NCBI GenBank assembly: GCA_037951165.1
Contig: JBBDHG010000043.1
Location: forward strand, 3,224,001 to 3,288,000
Direction: 5' to 3'
Origin: Lophius americanus
Lineage: Eukaryota; Chordata; Actinopteri; Lophiiformes; Lophiidae
DNA: 64,000 nucleotides
In this document: positions 49,881-62,800 of the stretch, one piece after another
Numbering within the stretch: the first letter of the stretch is position 1
Layout of the letters: each line of letters opens with the position of its first letter
Position numbers and translations under genes: made by a program
Notes under the pieces: generated by a model
The model's input: the letters and a program-made list of their open reading frames with translations, nothing else
Database searches by the model: none
What the model was told of the DNA's origin: nothing

Positions 49881-50055
49881 TATTACATGAATACAAACGA
49901 TAAATGGCAGTGATGGCCATAATATTCCCTACTTTTCAGGAATATAACTAACTTCATCATAAATACAAACATCTCAGACGCATTTTTTCAAAGCAGAAAT
50001 CAGATAATAAATAGATATATAAAGTATTTTAAGATTAAAATGCATCTTAAATATA

Positions 50056-50085
50056 ATAATAATAATAGTAATAATAATAATGACG

Positions 50086-50152
<67 letters not shown>
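50056..50152. repeat. (AAT)n microsatellite
   Basis: About 32 AAT/ATA units with a few interruptions. The Ile- and Tyr-rich minus-strand frames are its shadow. Confidence 0.95.
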
Positions 50153-50372
50153 TTGTGAGCCTGAAACCAGTTCCAGGACGCCGCTAAATTTAACACACAT
50201 GCGATGAGATATTTTGACAAGAAATCAGACAAATATCTTTGGTAAGACTTTGAAAATTTTGCTTTTCAATATGACCAAAATATAAAACTTGCAAACTTAA
50301 AAGCAGTGAAATTTTCAGAAGACAATACAGATGGAGATTAGAAAATATCTGTATGTCATGTAAGTTATCTAA

Positions 50373-50388
50373 CCAGCAGATGGCGCTG
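50373..50388 (+). promoter_or_regulatory. CTCF-type binding motif
   Basis: CCAGCAGATGGCGCTG fits every position of the vertebrate CTCF core consensus (CCASYAGRKGGCRSYV). It lies between the CRISP gene and the PLCL promoter, where an insulator would be expected. Occupancy cannot be judged from sequence. Confidence 0.55.
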
Positions 50389-50400
50389 CTGTGCAACTCA

Positions 50401-50640
50401 TCACACTCCTGTGTGGTTAGCCACACTGTTTAAATTATCTGCCTTCATCTGAACCAGTGGCCTATGAATAAAATGCAGTAAATCATGTAGAACAGTGTCA
50501 TGCCTGGTTACTTCCTGCTCATGCAGGAGTCTACGTGGAATACAGAACAGTGTGTGAGTTCTTCCATTTGTGACTAATATCTCAAAGCTCTCAAACTTCT
50601 CAAGCAGCTGATGATTTATGATGATTCCATTTGGGCACAT
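50401..50640 (-). other. Unrecognised open frame, minus strand
   Basis: A 79-codon frame with even, protein-like composition ('NGRTHTLFCIPRRLLHEQE' then 'DTVLHDLLHFIHRPLVQM'). I see no domain, no flanking splice sites and no promoter. It may be a coding relic or chance. Confidence 0.2.
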
Positions 50641-50699
50641 AGGTTCCTCACGGGCTGTTATTAAATGGTGGTTACCTCACCATTGACATCAGTCCATTG

Positions 50700-52540
50700 T
50701 CTCCATGCTCATCCCTCAGAACGTTGAAGACTTGACACACAATGTGTCTCTATGGAGGGAAAATAATTGTCTAGTGTGCCTTTGTGGGATATAATGGACG
50801 TCCTTCAGAGACGTATGCAGCTTCTGAAAGCCTCTGACAACAACAGCAACAACATTAATTACGTGAAAAACATGTTCTATAAACACATGACGTCAGGAAT
50901 AGTACAAAAGTTATGCTAAATGACTGTTAATGAGTTAAATATGTTAGTTTAAAGCTAAAGCGACTGCTCTGATTTGCTCCCTGGAGCGGAGAATTTTAAT
51001 CAAATAAAGGATTTTAGAATAATTTGCTCCTCTTAGGAGTGCTGGAGGGAAATCCGACAGTTTTCCTGGCACGTGAAAGAGACTAATCAGTTTCAATATA
51101 AAATCTTTCATATCATCTATTTGTGGAAGATGTTCAGGAACATTCCAAACACCAGGAAATTAGATTTTTTCTGTTTTACAGTGGTGTGATTGGATTTTAC
51201 TGTAGAATTTTAAGTACTGCAAAGGCAGTTACCAGCTATAAAAACCTGCTTAAACTAGAAAGCAGAGAGCGCATACCTCCGCCAACGCCCCATTGTCACT
51301 AATTACTTGTTGTGTAATTGTACTCTGGGTAAAGCACGCACAGTGTGATGTTGCCATGATGACTTTGCTTTACTTCTCTACGCTCCATGCAAAGCACCAC
51401 CTTCACATAGAAACCTATTCCAAGCATTAAGGCATTAAACTCCAGTGATTTATGGGGCATCAACATAAATCAGATTTTCTATAACTACTGGATCTTTTTG
51501 CATCTACATATAAGTTCTTAGATTTTACAGTATCCATTTGAATGACTAAGAATCTGGATTTTCTCAGCTACAAATCGACGGTAGTGCCATACCTACTCCT
51601 CTCTATTACTATACTGTGACCCAAAAATATTATATTTTTACCCTCTGAATATATATTCTAGTCTCCCAGATGAAACGAGAATTTATATTTTGGTCCTATT
51701 TGCAGCTTTCTATTTTCATTATCTTTGAGCAAAAATGTGTTGGCTGAAGACATAAGCAATCAAATATAAACTACTCTTCCTACTCTGTATTTTTTAACAG
51801 TTTAATCCCTTATTTACAAATATTTTAGTTTATATTTGAAAACTAAAAAGATTTTCACGTCTCTTCAAAAGAAAACGTCACAACACATTTTTTTATTTGC
51901 TTACCACCTCATGTTATTTTTGACACAGTTGAAAATTAACATTGCGAACTTAACATTCATAATTGTTTGTCATTTGTAAACTTAATTATGATCCAGGATT
52001 TGGACCCGAATCCAGATTTAATACACAACTACTTGTATAGTGGTGGAAGATATTGAGAGATCCATACCTGGATATTTTCATTATCATATAATTTTACATG
52101 ATATTAGGAACATTTCAATAGGGTCCTGCCTTTCAATGTTATAGAAAGTGAAGAAAATATATCCCTTCATCGAGCCACCTTAAAATGTAGCCCTCTTTCA
52201 ATCAATACATTTAAAGTACCACCTGCATTATGATACAAATTTTGGCCACTTCAAACTGTACTAAGCGCTTCTTTGGCTCAAGATCCACCCTTAAAATAGT
52301 GCATTATAAATTAAATGTATTATTATTATTATTATTATAAAACCGATTGACAACGTTTTGGGATCTCTAGTAAACAAACAAACAAAGTAGTAGATACAGT
52401 AAAACTTGGTTGTGGACCAAAAAAGTGTCCAAATAAAAGTCTTTTATCAGTTCATTAAGACACAGTAATTAAAGGTAGTTGTAGTATATCACTGTGATCG
52501 CATGCAGGTTTCTTTTTATGTTAGAAAGTTAAAGAAAAGG
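50700..52540. other. Intergenic stretch upstream of the PLCL promoter
   Basis: AT-rich, with no exon or named repeat apart from a short ATT run at 52320-52338. Confidence 0.35.
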
Positions 52541-52544
52541 GGGC

Positions 52545-52800
52545 GTATTCTATTTGCTGCCGGTAAAATAAAGAGGATTGATTGACAGCACAGCCTGTTT
52601 TGCCTGTCACGCGCGCTCACGCGGCAAACACTAGTGACTGACGGGTGATCAACTTTATGCGCGAGACACCTTGTTTTAAATCACGGGTTAAGTTGTTTTA
52701 TAGACTTAAACGCGATGAATGTCTGAATGACTATGGGGGCTGAGTGACGGCGGAGGGGAGGTGTTGGGATTGTTTTCCAGCCAGAATAAGAGCAGGGGAT
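52545..52800 (+). promoter_or_regulatory. Probable promoter region of the PLCL gene
   Basis: GC content and CpG count rise sharply against the flanks ('tcacgcgcgctcacgcgg', 'gacggcggagggg'). A spliced 5' exon follows. No convincing TATA box, so probably a CpG-type promoter with dispersed starts. Confidence 0.5.
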
Positions 52801-52972
52801 GCTTGGACTTTGAGTGTGTTGTTGATAATTAACTTCAAGCAGCTAGCTCGCAGGCGTTAGCTAGCCGAGCTAAGCTAAGCTAACTAGCTGGGTGCCGCTC
52901 ACATCAAAGACGGCAGTCTGGCTGCTCACTTCCAGCGACTACTACTGAGGGAAACTCCTATGGAGAGAAAAG
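52790..52972 (+). other. PLCL 5' non-coding exon
   Basis: The 5' limit is estimated. The 3' end is the donor GTAAAA after GAGAAAAG. It contains a cluster of overlapping GCTAGC/AGCTAAGCT palindromes (52840-52890) and an ATG at 52960. When spliced to 53393, that ATG opens a 15-codon upstream ORF that stops before the main start. Confidence 0.55.
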
Positions 52973-53398
52973 GTAAAAAAAAAATATATTTATACACACA
53001 CGCATATATATGCGAGACAGTCAACGTCGTATGAGTCTAATAAGGAGTTTAATGCCTAAATGATTTGCCATTATTGTTCTTTAATTTAACAATGCCGGCT
53101 GCATTTGGTAAGACGAGGGCGAGTGAATACTAGTCAGAGGGGTTGTCTCTGGGGTGAAATTTCTACTGGAAATGGACAAACCGACACAAAAATGCAACAG
53201 GAGCACAAAAAAAATAGGCTTTTTGGTCATGCACGATGACAGTCTTGGTGATTGTGAGTTTACATCCGCTTTCACTGAGGCTGCAGCTGCATGCCTTCCT
53301 CATAGAGCTGGTTTTATATATGAACACAACTGCTGCTACAAATGTCATGTTTGACAAGACTATGCTAATCATTGTTCTCTTTTCTTTCACAGAGCACG

Positions 53399-53458
53399 AT
53401 GATCGGAGCGAACCCCTCTCACTGTAGAAACCCGGCGGATACGTGCACCGGCAGATGA
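53399..53458 (+). other. Upstream ORF in PLCL 5' UTR
   Basis: ATG to TGA, 19 codons, wholly inside the second exon and upstream of the main start. It could reduce translation of the main frame. Confidence 0.4.
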
Positions 53459-53598
53459 AATAGAAGGATTGCGTGCACATGTTAAAAGGAAGCAATAGTT
53501 CAGACAGGAAATTGGAGCAAAGCTGAAACATTGAGGCTTTGCTTTCTAGCAGCTTGACAGTTTGTGTGAGTGTGTGTATGTGTGTGCTCGAAGTGCCT

Positions 53599-53850
53599 AT
53601 GGCGGAGTTTGGGGAGGACGGCAGATTGCCTCCATTGAATTGTGGGGATACGACCGTGTCTACCGACGAGGCAGCAGGCAAGACGCATTGCGAAGTGTCG
53701 ATCTTGAATGGAGACTGTGGGATATCAGAGAACATGGTCGGCTCAGAATCTCCTGTAGCACCTGGCAGCCAAGCCAGGGTGGAAGACGTCAACACCTCTG
53801 TCGGATTGGATGGCAAATCAGACATACCACGCAGGAGCAGCATTATCAAG
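53599..53850 (+). CDS. plcl1/plcl2: Inactive phospholipase C-like protein (PLCL/PRIP), first coding exon
   Basis: N-terminal exon of a phospholipase C-related but catalytically inactive protein, a cytosolic scaffold that binds inositol phosphates, protein phosphatases and GABA-A receptor partners. The exon starts after TTTCTTTCACAG (53393). The ATG at 53599 opens MAEFGEDGRLPP and has G at +4. An in-frame ATG seven codons upstream (53578) has a weaker context. The 84-codon exon ends in phase 0 at PRRSSIIK followed by GTAAAC. PRRSSIIK is the conserved motif just before the PH domain in both PLCL1 and PLCL2, and the vertebrate genes have their first coding intron there. The rest of the exon is Gly/Ser/Asp-rich and poorly conserved, as in the family. 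MAE-F-G and NGDC recall PLCL2; the RFTN2-like neighbour would predict PLCL1, so the paralogue is left open. The PH, EF-hand-like, X/Y and C2 regions must lie beyond the window. Confidence 0.8.
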
Positions 53851-56800
53851 GTAAACATTGGAAATTGATGTCTTTGTTAGACCATTAATTCTTGTGAACA
53901 AACATACAAATTATTACTATTTACAAGATGTTGGAAATTGAAATGCAGAATCTCGGCTGTAATATTTTATAGATATCTTTTGCTTGCCTTTCATGCGCCT
54001 CAGTGCACTGGGCGGCTCTCACAATACAGGCCAGTAATGTAGTCACCACAAGCACATCCTGTACTCTGTGAATGTTAAGAGTAGATTTTTTTTTTTTATC
54101 ACTGATCGTCTCAGTATTTGATCTTTAATGCGAGAAATCAAGCTTTATGCAGGCTATATAAGATGAAATGATCTTTAGTTACTAACTGATAAGTACAGCA
54201 ATAAAGCAGTGAAGCATCGTTCGTATGTGAGAGAAATTTGGTTTACACTACTCTTCTGTACAAAAGAAGCCCATTGGTTAAGGTACTACAGGCTAAAATG
54301 AGCTTATAACAGATGCTCGGCAGATAATGAAAACCATGAAAGGAAGATTACATGTGGATGAAGGTAAAGGCAACAAATAATAAAATAGAATATTGCACTT
54401 GAGAAAACAACTATGTCAATCAAGTGTATAGCACTATTTTGTCAAGGTTATTAGTACCTGCTCATGTATGACATGAATGACAGTAATAGTGAGCACTGGT
54501 TATAATATAATCTCTATGTCTGCTGAGTGTTTTCTGTTGTGTGTTGACCTTATAAATCCACGGTCCTGACACAATAACATCTTTTATTGAGTGATATTCT
54601 GTCCCCAATATAGTTGCCATAAACATTTAAAGACCATCTTCTACTACTGATATAAAGATACTGCACAATGATAATATAATCATAACCCTTTCAACAAGGA
54701 GTTCCCTACAATATCTATATGTTAATAATATGTTAAATTCACACCACACAACCAATCTCTGGCTTAAGTAAATATTAAGAATCTGGCACTCATTCTTTCT
54801 GAAATGGCACTATACTTCCAACGTAGTTTTTGCAACCGTTTTTTTGGCTCAAGTCCATATATTAATTTGTTGATAAATACGGAAAGATAAAGATGTCAAA
54901 TAATTTTTGATAAGGGACACAGTATGCCTACATATTTACGCGTATTAGTGATAAGGTCTGGAAACATGTTAAAACATTGCAAATTGTAAGCCTTATAGGA
55001 ATATAGTTGTGGCTACCAAAATCATTTATCATCAGTTGATGAGTAAAATCCCTCTGTAATACACTCAAGTCCTAACCCGCTCCAGGTACTGATCCCAGAG
55101 GGTTTAATTTCTATAATAAAATTTTAAAATTTCCGAGAGATATGCAAATAATAAACACAAGGAGCAAAATGGTGTTTGCAAACTGTCTGATTTTAAACAA
55201 ATTGTTTCTTTTAGCCAAAAAAAAGACTAAAAGAAACAAGGTTAGGGCATATCACGGGTGAAGTTATTGGAAGTATTGCTTAAGTATTGTGGAATATGAT
55301 GACACATCCTCACATTGCTTCAATCTACTGCATGTTGAAAGCCTCCCCAACATTTTCTAAAGTTAATGTCAGCAACTCTGAGATTTAAGTGTATCCTAGG
55401 CTGCTTTAGCTGTCATAATGTCGGTCATAAGACTGTTACTATACAAGTTTGAAAATGTGGAAAGGGAGTTACTTGGCAATGACCAAAGAATTCTAAACGT
55501 GATAAAATGTTCTTTTACTAAGCCCTTACCCTTACCTCAGGCTCTGAAAAAGAAGTCAGAAATGTATGCCTACAGTCAGATATTTGAATCCCTTGAGGGC
55601 AAGCTGGGTTTCAAATGCATTAGCTACTATAAGTATGTATAATATGTTTTGTTAAGAATCTCCTCTCAGATTTGTTGGTGGCTTAATCATTAATTATCAT
55701 GGACATGATACATTCTCTAGCAGTGGATCGTGATACAGCCATTAATGTAGAAGTGACACCTTGTTGGAACTTTATAAGTGGTGAATTTTGGGGTGACCCT
55801 TCCTTGAAGAGGATTATGTTAACATATATAATTTGTGAAATTAATCGTAATGAAATTACCATCTTAATTCATCCGCCTAAGTTCTCATTCCTGAAGCACA
55901 ACCAGTCTGCAGTGTTTTGATTTGTAACCTCTGCTGTATCAAAAAAGGGGCTCCTGCTTTCTCTTTCAATAAATGAGTATGTGGTGCTAGATGATCTGAT
56001 GCAGTGCAGCAGAAACTGAAAGGGACAGCGAGAGAAAGAAATGGAAGAGAGACTGGCAGATTTACAAGGGGGAAAACTGTCTACCAGCATTAGAGTAAAC
56101 TACAAATAAAAAAACCCAGAATGTATCCAGAAGGTGAGATGCAGGTGAGAATGAAATGGATCGAACAAACTACCCACTGCCTCTACCGAGGGAAGGATAA
56201 AAATTCTAATGTGGGAAAAGTTCCTACATTCATGAAAGTATATTGCAAGCAATGTTTTGCTACTAGTGCCGCAAGGCAATGGCCCAACTTTACACAATCA
56301 CTCTAAACGTCAAAACAAAGTACAGAGCCTCTTAGTGTCACATAGAAAATTAAAAAGAGCCATATATAAATCCATGCACACGGTCAACTTAACTGTGCAC
56401 CCAGTTTATGTAGTAGTAGTGCAGGTCCGTAAATATGTAAATTTAGTCTGCCAGACTCAATGAGCCCTTATCTGACTGTGGTTTGTGGACCACGATTTCT
56501 AGCCCTGACCATGACTCTGAATAATTGATAACATAACAGCGCTGTATGTTGATAAATACATAGAGATGTTTGTGTTGAAGTAGCCGACATTTCTTATTCA
56601 GAGAATTCATTAATATCTTTCGCATCCCTGCACTTGGATTGAAAATTTGAGAGGGCTGATTACCAATCTGTTTGCACAGTTTGAGTAAACATTTTTATAC
56701 AATTACATTCGGTGGCGCTGTAACAAATTGCAATATGATGAAACTGAGGGAGGCTAGATTACTTGTTCCGAGGATCTTTTCTGTTTGTGTTTAGCATCAT

Positions 56801-59800
56801 CATATATTTAATTAGTTTGGTAGACTTTCTTGAAAAAAATAAAAATTATGCAGAGTCATGATCTGATTCTAAGCAAAAGAAAACGCATCCAATTATTCAG
56901 AGGGATGTCTAAAACTATTAGATCGAGAAAAAAGAAAAGATTTTCATTTTGTACTTATTACTAAGTGTTTTTTAAAGACCTTGTGCCTTCAATTTGAAAC
57001 TTTAAAACAGACCGACGTTCGTCTCAATATTAATAGCCCTATTTAATTTAGTGACCGAATCCAGAGCTTATGAAACATGGAGACTCTGCACCCGAGTATC
57101 CATGTAAGCATGAAACATTCTCTAATGCTCTATATCCTGAATTTATGAAGCACCATATCAGAATACAAAATGAAAGACTTCATGATATAAGGAACAGCAT
57201 ACATGAATGATTGTTTCTTAATTGCCTAGCAACTTGGCATACAGATGGATAAACATGCATGAGTCACAGCAGAGATAATGATGTCCGACAGCGACAAATT
57301 CATACACAATGACAGTCAGGCCGAGTTACCATTAAGGAATTGTGTAGTGTTATAGGGTCTGGTTGGTGCAGGAGGTGGAGTTCTTCAATTTGATATAAAA
57401 CAGTCATTAAAAATAAAGCAACTTGTACATCAACAATCCAAATTGAAAGGGTTTATTGTCTGAGTTGACGTTGAAGTGATACAGAGCGATTTGATAATAA
57501 ACTCTCGATATTCACGTTTTTGGCGAGGGCATATTACAATATTGCATATTACCCATGGAGGTCTGTGGATCCATTTGTACATCCCAAATGGTGAATGGAC
57601 TGTACAAATATTCTAAAAAAAGACTTAATTGAATTTAGTGAAAATGTCAAAGCTATTTATATTAGGCCTTTTTGTGTCTATATTAATTGTTTCCTTCAGT
57701 TTGCTCCTCTTTACATTTGTCGGCATATTTAGGTGATTTTCATGTGGTCCATCACTAACCGTGCATTTCGCAATTTTCCAGAAGAGGGGACATAGAAGTC
57801 CTTGGATTCTGAATTTTTAGTTTGAAAAAAGTTGTATTGAGGAAAGAGGTTTGGATAGAGAAAGTCAGACTTCGAAGACTTAATTAGAGTGATGTTTTTT
57901 TTTTTTTTTAACTTAGTAGTGAAAAGATAACTGATAATTTACTCAATCTGTAGTTTTCGAAAGAAGCAAAGTTTCAATAGTTTACTCAAACCCGATGTTA
58001 AGAAAGGCTATGGTGTAGGGAGCAAAGATAATTCATTGTACATTCCATAGCTCTAAGAAGAATTCTTATGTTATAACTTTCTTACTGTTACTCTCCTTGT
58101 ATTGCAAATTTATATTTACAATAATATATATTATATAAGTTGTCTTCCTCTGAAATTGCAAGGAAAGAAAGTTCTAGCCAGCTGCGACATGTTTGTAGTC
58201 TTGTCTAACGCATAAATCTACCTGACTAGAATGGAAGATAGAAAAAATATAACAACATAAATTTCCTGTTATCAGGCCTTTCATGTCTGTATCATGCCTG
58301 GCTAGTCATAATTTTGTACCGGTGGGAAGGCAAAATTAGAATTTTCCCGTCGTATAGCATTCAAGTATGCAGCACGCATGGCAATAATTTTTTGTTTTTA
58401 ACAACTGTTACTGATGGAATATTGTGAAGGGTTGGGATATTGTAATCAAGGTAGTCCGTTTAACGCTGTCAGTCAGGGCCCTCTGTTTTTCTTAGAACTG
58501 TTGCTCTGAAGTAATGGGAAGATGTGCTCATAGCAACTCTGACCGCATTCTCAGAGTAACAGCTGTAGCACTTAGTGCTTGATATTAAACTTAGGTAAAG
58601 GTTTCTGTTCGACATATTTGGTGTGTGTATGTGCAGTCTGAAAAAAAAAGTAAATGCTTTCAGAACTTGGTTGATGAAATAACAACTTTAAAAAAATAAA
58701 AGCTAAATACTGAACCTTAAATAGATACTCTACCCAAACTGAACTTGTCAACCCATCCCCCGGAACACCCGCTGCAAGGTGTTCCAGAACTATTTATAGA
58801 CATTCATTGGAACTCATTTCAACAGACATAATTTCAAGTTCACCACAATCTCTGACCACATCCTCTCTATAAAAGGCGAGACTAACAAATTTTCAGTCCA
58901 GAGAAAAATATGAAGAATATTACCGTAAAGAAGGTTATGTTTCAGTCCTGTCTTTTTATTATTTGTCGCTCCAAACGATAAAATAGCGTTGTCTTAACCA
59001 AGACAGAAGTTATTATTTTTTTGGTTGGATCCAAGATTTTATGTTACAGTATTTATTTCCCCTAAAGATACTGCTCTACTCTACTCAATGAAATATTTAC
59101 TGTACAAGTGCTAGAGTGTCAATACCTGACTGAAGCTTGACAAGTCTTGTTGGTACCTGAAGAGCAGGGTTCCGACAAATATTTAGAAATGATCAGGGAT
59201 AGCCAGTGTTGGATACAGTCAAAAAAGCCAATTTGACATGATGCTGTCAAGACACGTTGGTGTCCCAGTGTAGCAATAAATGTGCTGGTTTATTTTATTT
59301 TTCAATATGGGAGTGGATTTTTACCTCACAGTGCAATGAGCCCATGAATGCAACGTAGGCTATGCATTACATTTCTTGTGCTAAATTCTTGTATCGTAGC
59401 CGAGTTTAAACCACGGAGGATGTCGAGCAAAACTTGTCTCGAGGAAGGTTTGAAACCACCGAAAACCATGCAGGGAAATCAAAGGTTGGAGGTACTTGGT
59501 TGGAGTTTAATAAAGCAATTCATCAATGGTGAGAACCCAATTTCAGTATATCTGAAACTGTTGATGACAGAGTGTAATGTTTGTCTTAAATGTTAAAACG
59601 GCATGGAGCCAAAAACAGTGCCCTTTACGGTCATTTACAATGCCAAAATGATTAATCAGGAAACAGACTGACACCATAAATCTAATTTCTTCAGCTAGCA
59701 TTAACTGTGCAGGACTCAGGTTGGGTTCAGACATAAAAAACAGAAGGTAAGACGAGTTTGGGTTGGGATCAGTTACTTTTTTTATACTTCTCTCTCAACT

Positions 59801-62800
59801 TGGATTTGGAATGGACATAAAAACACGAGGTCTGCCGGGATCGGTTACTAGTCTCTTGGACTCTGCTCAGGTGTGGACAAAAAAACAGAAGGGCTGCTGG
59901 GTACGGTCCTGGCTCGGTTACTAGTTTCTTTGACTCTTTTCACGTTTTGACATTTGGAAAAAATGGAATTCTGGCCAGGGTTGGTTTGGGCTGTCCAAGC
60001 TGCACTCTAACAAGTGCACATCAGCATTTTTCTAAGAATAAAATAACAATTTGTGCTTTCTTGCTAGTAATATGGACACGTTTGATGGTTTGTTATGTTT
60101 GAATTACATCTTTTAATGCACCTCAATTCATTAAATATGTCAATTAAAAGGCTGCAAGTAAGATAAGGCAGCATATTTTTAGGTTAAAGTGTGACTAAGC
60201 AATCCTTAGCCTGAGTAATGACCAATGTGTTTATTCATCTATTCTAAACTCTTGTCTTCACCAGTAAATTGTTACCCTGTTGTGTGTGGGTGGTCAGTGT
60301 CAGGAGACATAATGAGCCCATGACTGCACCCTGCCTCCCACCTCACGTGTTACCTCAGACCCTCTCCAACAAAGAGGTTCTCTCCATTGTTTGGTAAATA
60401 ACACTGATTTTACAGCTCTGGTCAGAGAAGAAACACTCTGTTTGTGAATTGCCCTGCTAAAAGGGGAAACAGACTGGTATTAATTATGTTGCACTAACAT
60501 TGCAGTGAGTCCAAGTTTCTCCATGGGAGTCACCATATTGTTTCATAATTGCTGTGCTTCCCACAGATAGACAGTGCAACTCTGGAGGAAACAGGGGGAA
60601 TACTAGACCGGACTAATTCCCCACTTTATTTTAGTTGTTAGTCATAAATGGTAGTATGCTCATATTTGCTTCTAGTTACTGCAAATATATGCAGAATTAT
60701 AATAAATCCATACTTGCAACTGGTTAATTTTGCATGTATTTATGGTAATGTGTGTTTCCTTGAGCTTCATATTGCGATTCCGTTCATTATAACATTGAGC
60801 AATTGGATATTCTTAGTATGTGTAGATAAATAATTTAATTAATCTCAAGAGGGAAAAGAAATGGTCAGGGATAAATAAAGTGATATACATCAAGTAGTCT
60901 TTGATACACAGTTAAAGCAAATGTAGTCATCAGTGTGTGTCCAGCTCTTGTTTCCATTCTCTGTCTGATTAATTGTGATCAATACTTACTGCTATGTGTG
61001 TCACAGTCCTTCTGAGGATCTTCACCGGGATGTGTAACTGTTGTCGTCTATTCTGTACTACCAAGTAGATAATTGAAGCAAGGAAAATGAAACAGACTCT
61101 CCCGAGGTGCTGAAGTGGCCCTGAGTATGAGACTTAACTGGATAACATTTACACTATGGAACCATGCTCTGGGTTAATCAGTAATGTTAAGTAGCTGTCT
61201 ACAGTAGAGTCTATACTCTTTTACTGAATAGGGAGCCATAAAATTCTAATTAAGAATCTGGTGATGTAGATTAAGTCACAATGATGAAGTTTTTGCTGAC
61301 GAATTAATTGTCATACAAATAATTGCCATCGATGATATTATTGTATTCTTCTGTTCATTTTGTCCCACCATTATAGTGAAAGTCTAATCGGAGTTTAATA
61401 ATACAGATACGTCTAATGAAGAAGAACAGACACTAACTAACACTGTCACCTCATATTTAGTCTGTGGTCTGAAAGGAATAGCCAATTAAGTTATAACCCG
61501 TTGTCTAGATTGACTGTAAGCTGCTGAGTCCAGAGGAATTGGGCAGGGTTGTGAATCTGTCAATAGTTTTTTTTTTTATAAGATAGTTATATTGGCTGTA
61601 TTGACTGCTATCTTTTTTACGAATTTGAAATGAAATCCAAGTTCTTTGGTTATCCATTTTCATTTGGCTAAAAAAAACCAAAGTGCCCACAGCAAGTCTG
61701 CAGTTTTTGGCTTGGCCATTTAATGATGCATGATTTCCCCGTCGATAGCTGCTCATCGAAATGTTCAGCACCGCGAGAGATAAACAGTCAGTGGCACTGA
61801 TTTAATTCTAGACTCCTAGCAGAATAAGATCATCCAGATAGCACCATCATGAGCTCCAGTCAAACAGTGGAGAAACGATGTGCAAAGTATTGATGGCATT
61901 ATGAACTTTCTGTCTGATCCAGCTGTTTTTATACAGCGGAATGGAAGTGATTGAACAGTTACCTTGGATCGCGCTATGATCTGGCTTAATTGTGATGTTA
62001 TTGATATTACCGTGCAATGTCTATCTTATTTTCTCATAATTTCACTGTCAAAACTCAGGCTTCCCTGCCATCAATTTATCCAAAATCTGCCCACCATATA
62101 GTGTTAACACAAACTCATCCTATGTTTTATTGCTGAGAGGGACTTAATGGATAAATCTTTCTACAGTGGAGCATGCATGCTCGAGTTTAACGCATTTGCC
62201 AAAACCAATGCCCTTGGCAGCAAATGGGGTAATTTATTAACAATCTATTGACACCTATCCTCGATGCAGGGTCTGACTGACAGACACTCATTGTGGATGC
62301 ATTTGTTCGAGACAACTCGGGAGCACTTAGTCGCTTACCTGATTAATTGCCTCTTCATTCATCGCCTCAGGTGTCACTGATTTACATAAGTGCTGCTAGC
62401 CTCAAACAATTATTTCAAGGGTACCTGAGATGACCTGGCACCGTTTACAATTCTGCCACATTAAGGGGAGTGGTCATTCTACGCCAAAATACGCCGTGAA
62501 ACAAGTAACATGGACTAAATTATGAGCAATTCATCTCGGCTAGATCTTAGAATCCAAAAAGCCGAAAATTTACTGTGTCCACAAAAATATTAATTCAGCT
62601 CTGCTGTTAACGAGAAAAATGTTTAAAAAATGTTGTTTTCACAGGAAATTAACTTGTATTTTGTGACAAGATCATACAAAGGCAGTATTTGCTAGTAAAG
62701 GCCAGTGCTAATATTTAAATTTCATAATGTAAAGTAAAGTAAAATATGTGACTGAACAGTGATGGAACACATACGTTGGTTGATTTGTATGGATTCCTCT

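Noticed and set aside
53163..53858. 231-codon minus-strand frame over the PLCL exon
   Set aside because: It is the antisense shadow of the spliced PLCL 5' region, whose plus-strand frame ends in the conserved PRRSSIIK motif and splice donor.
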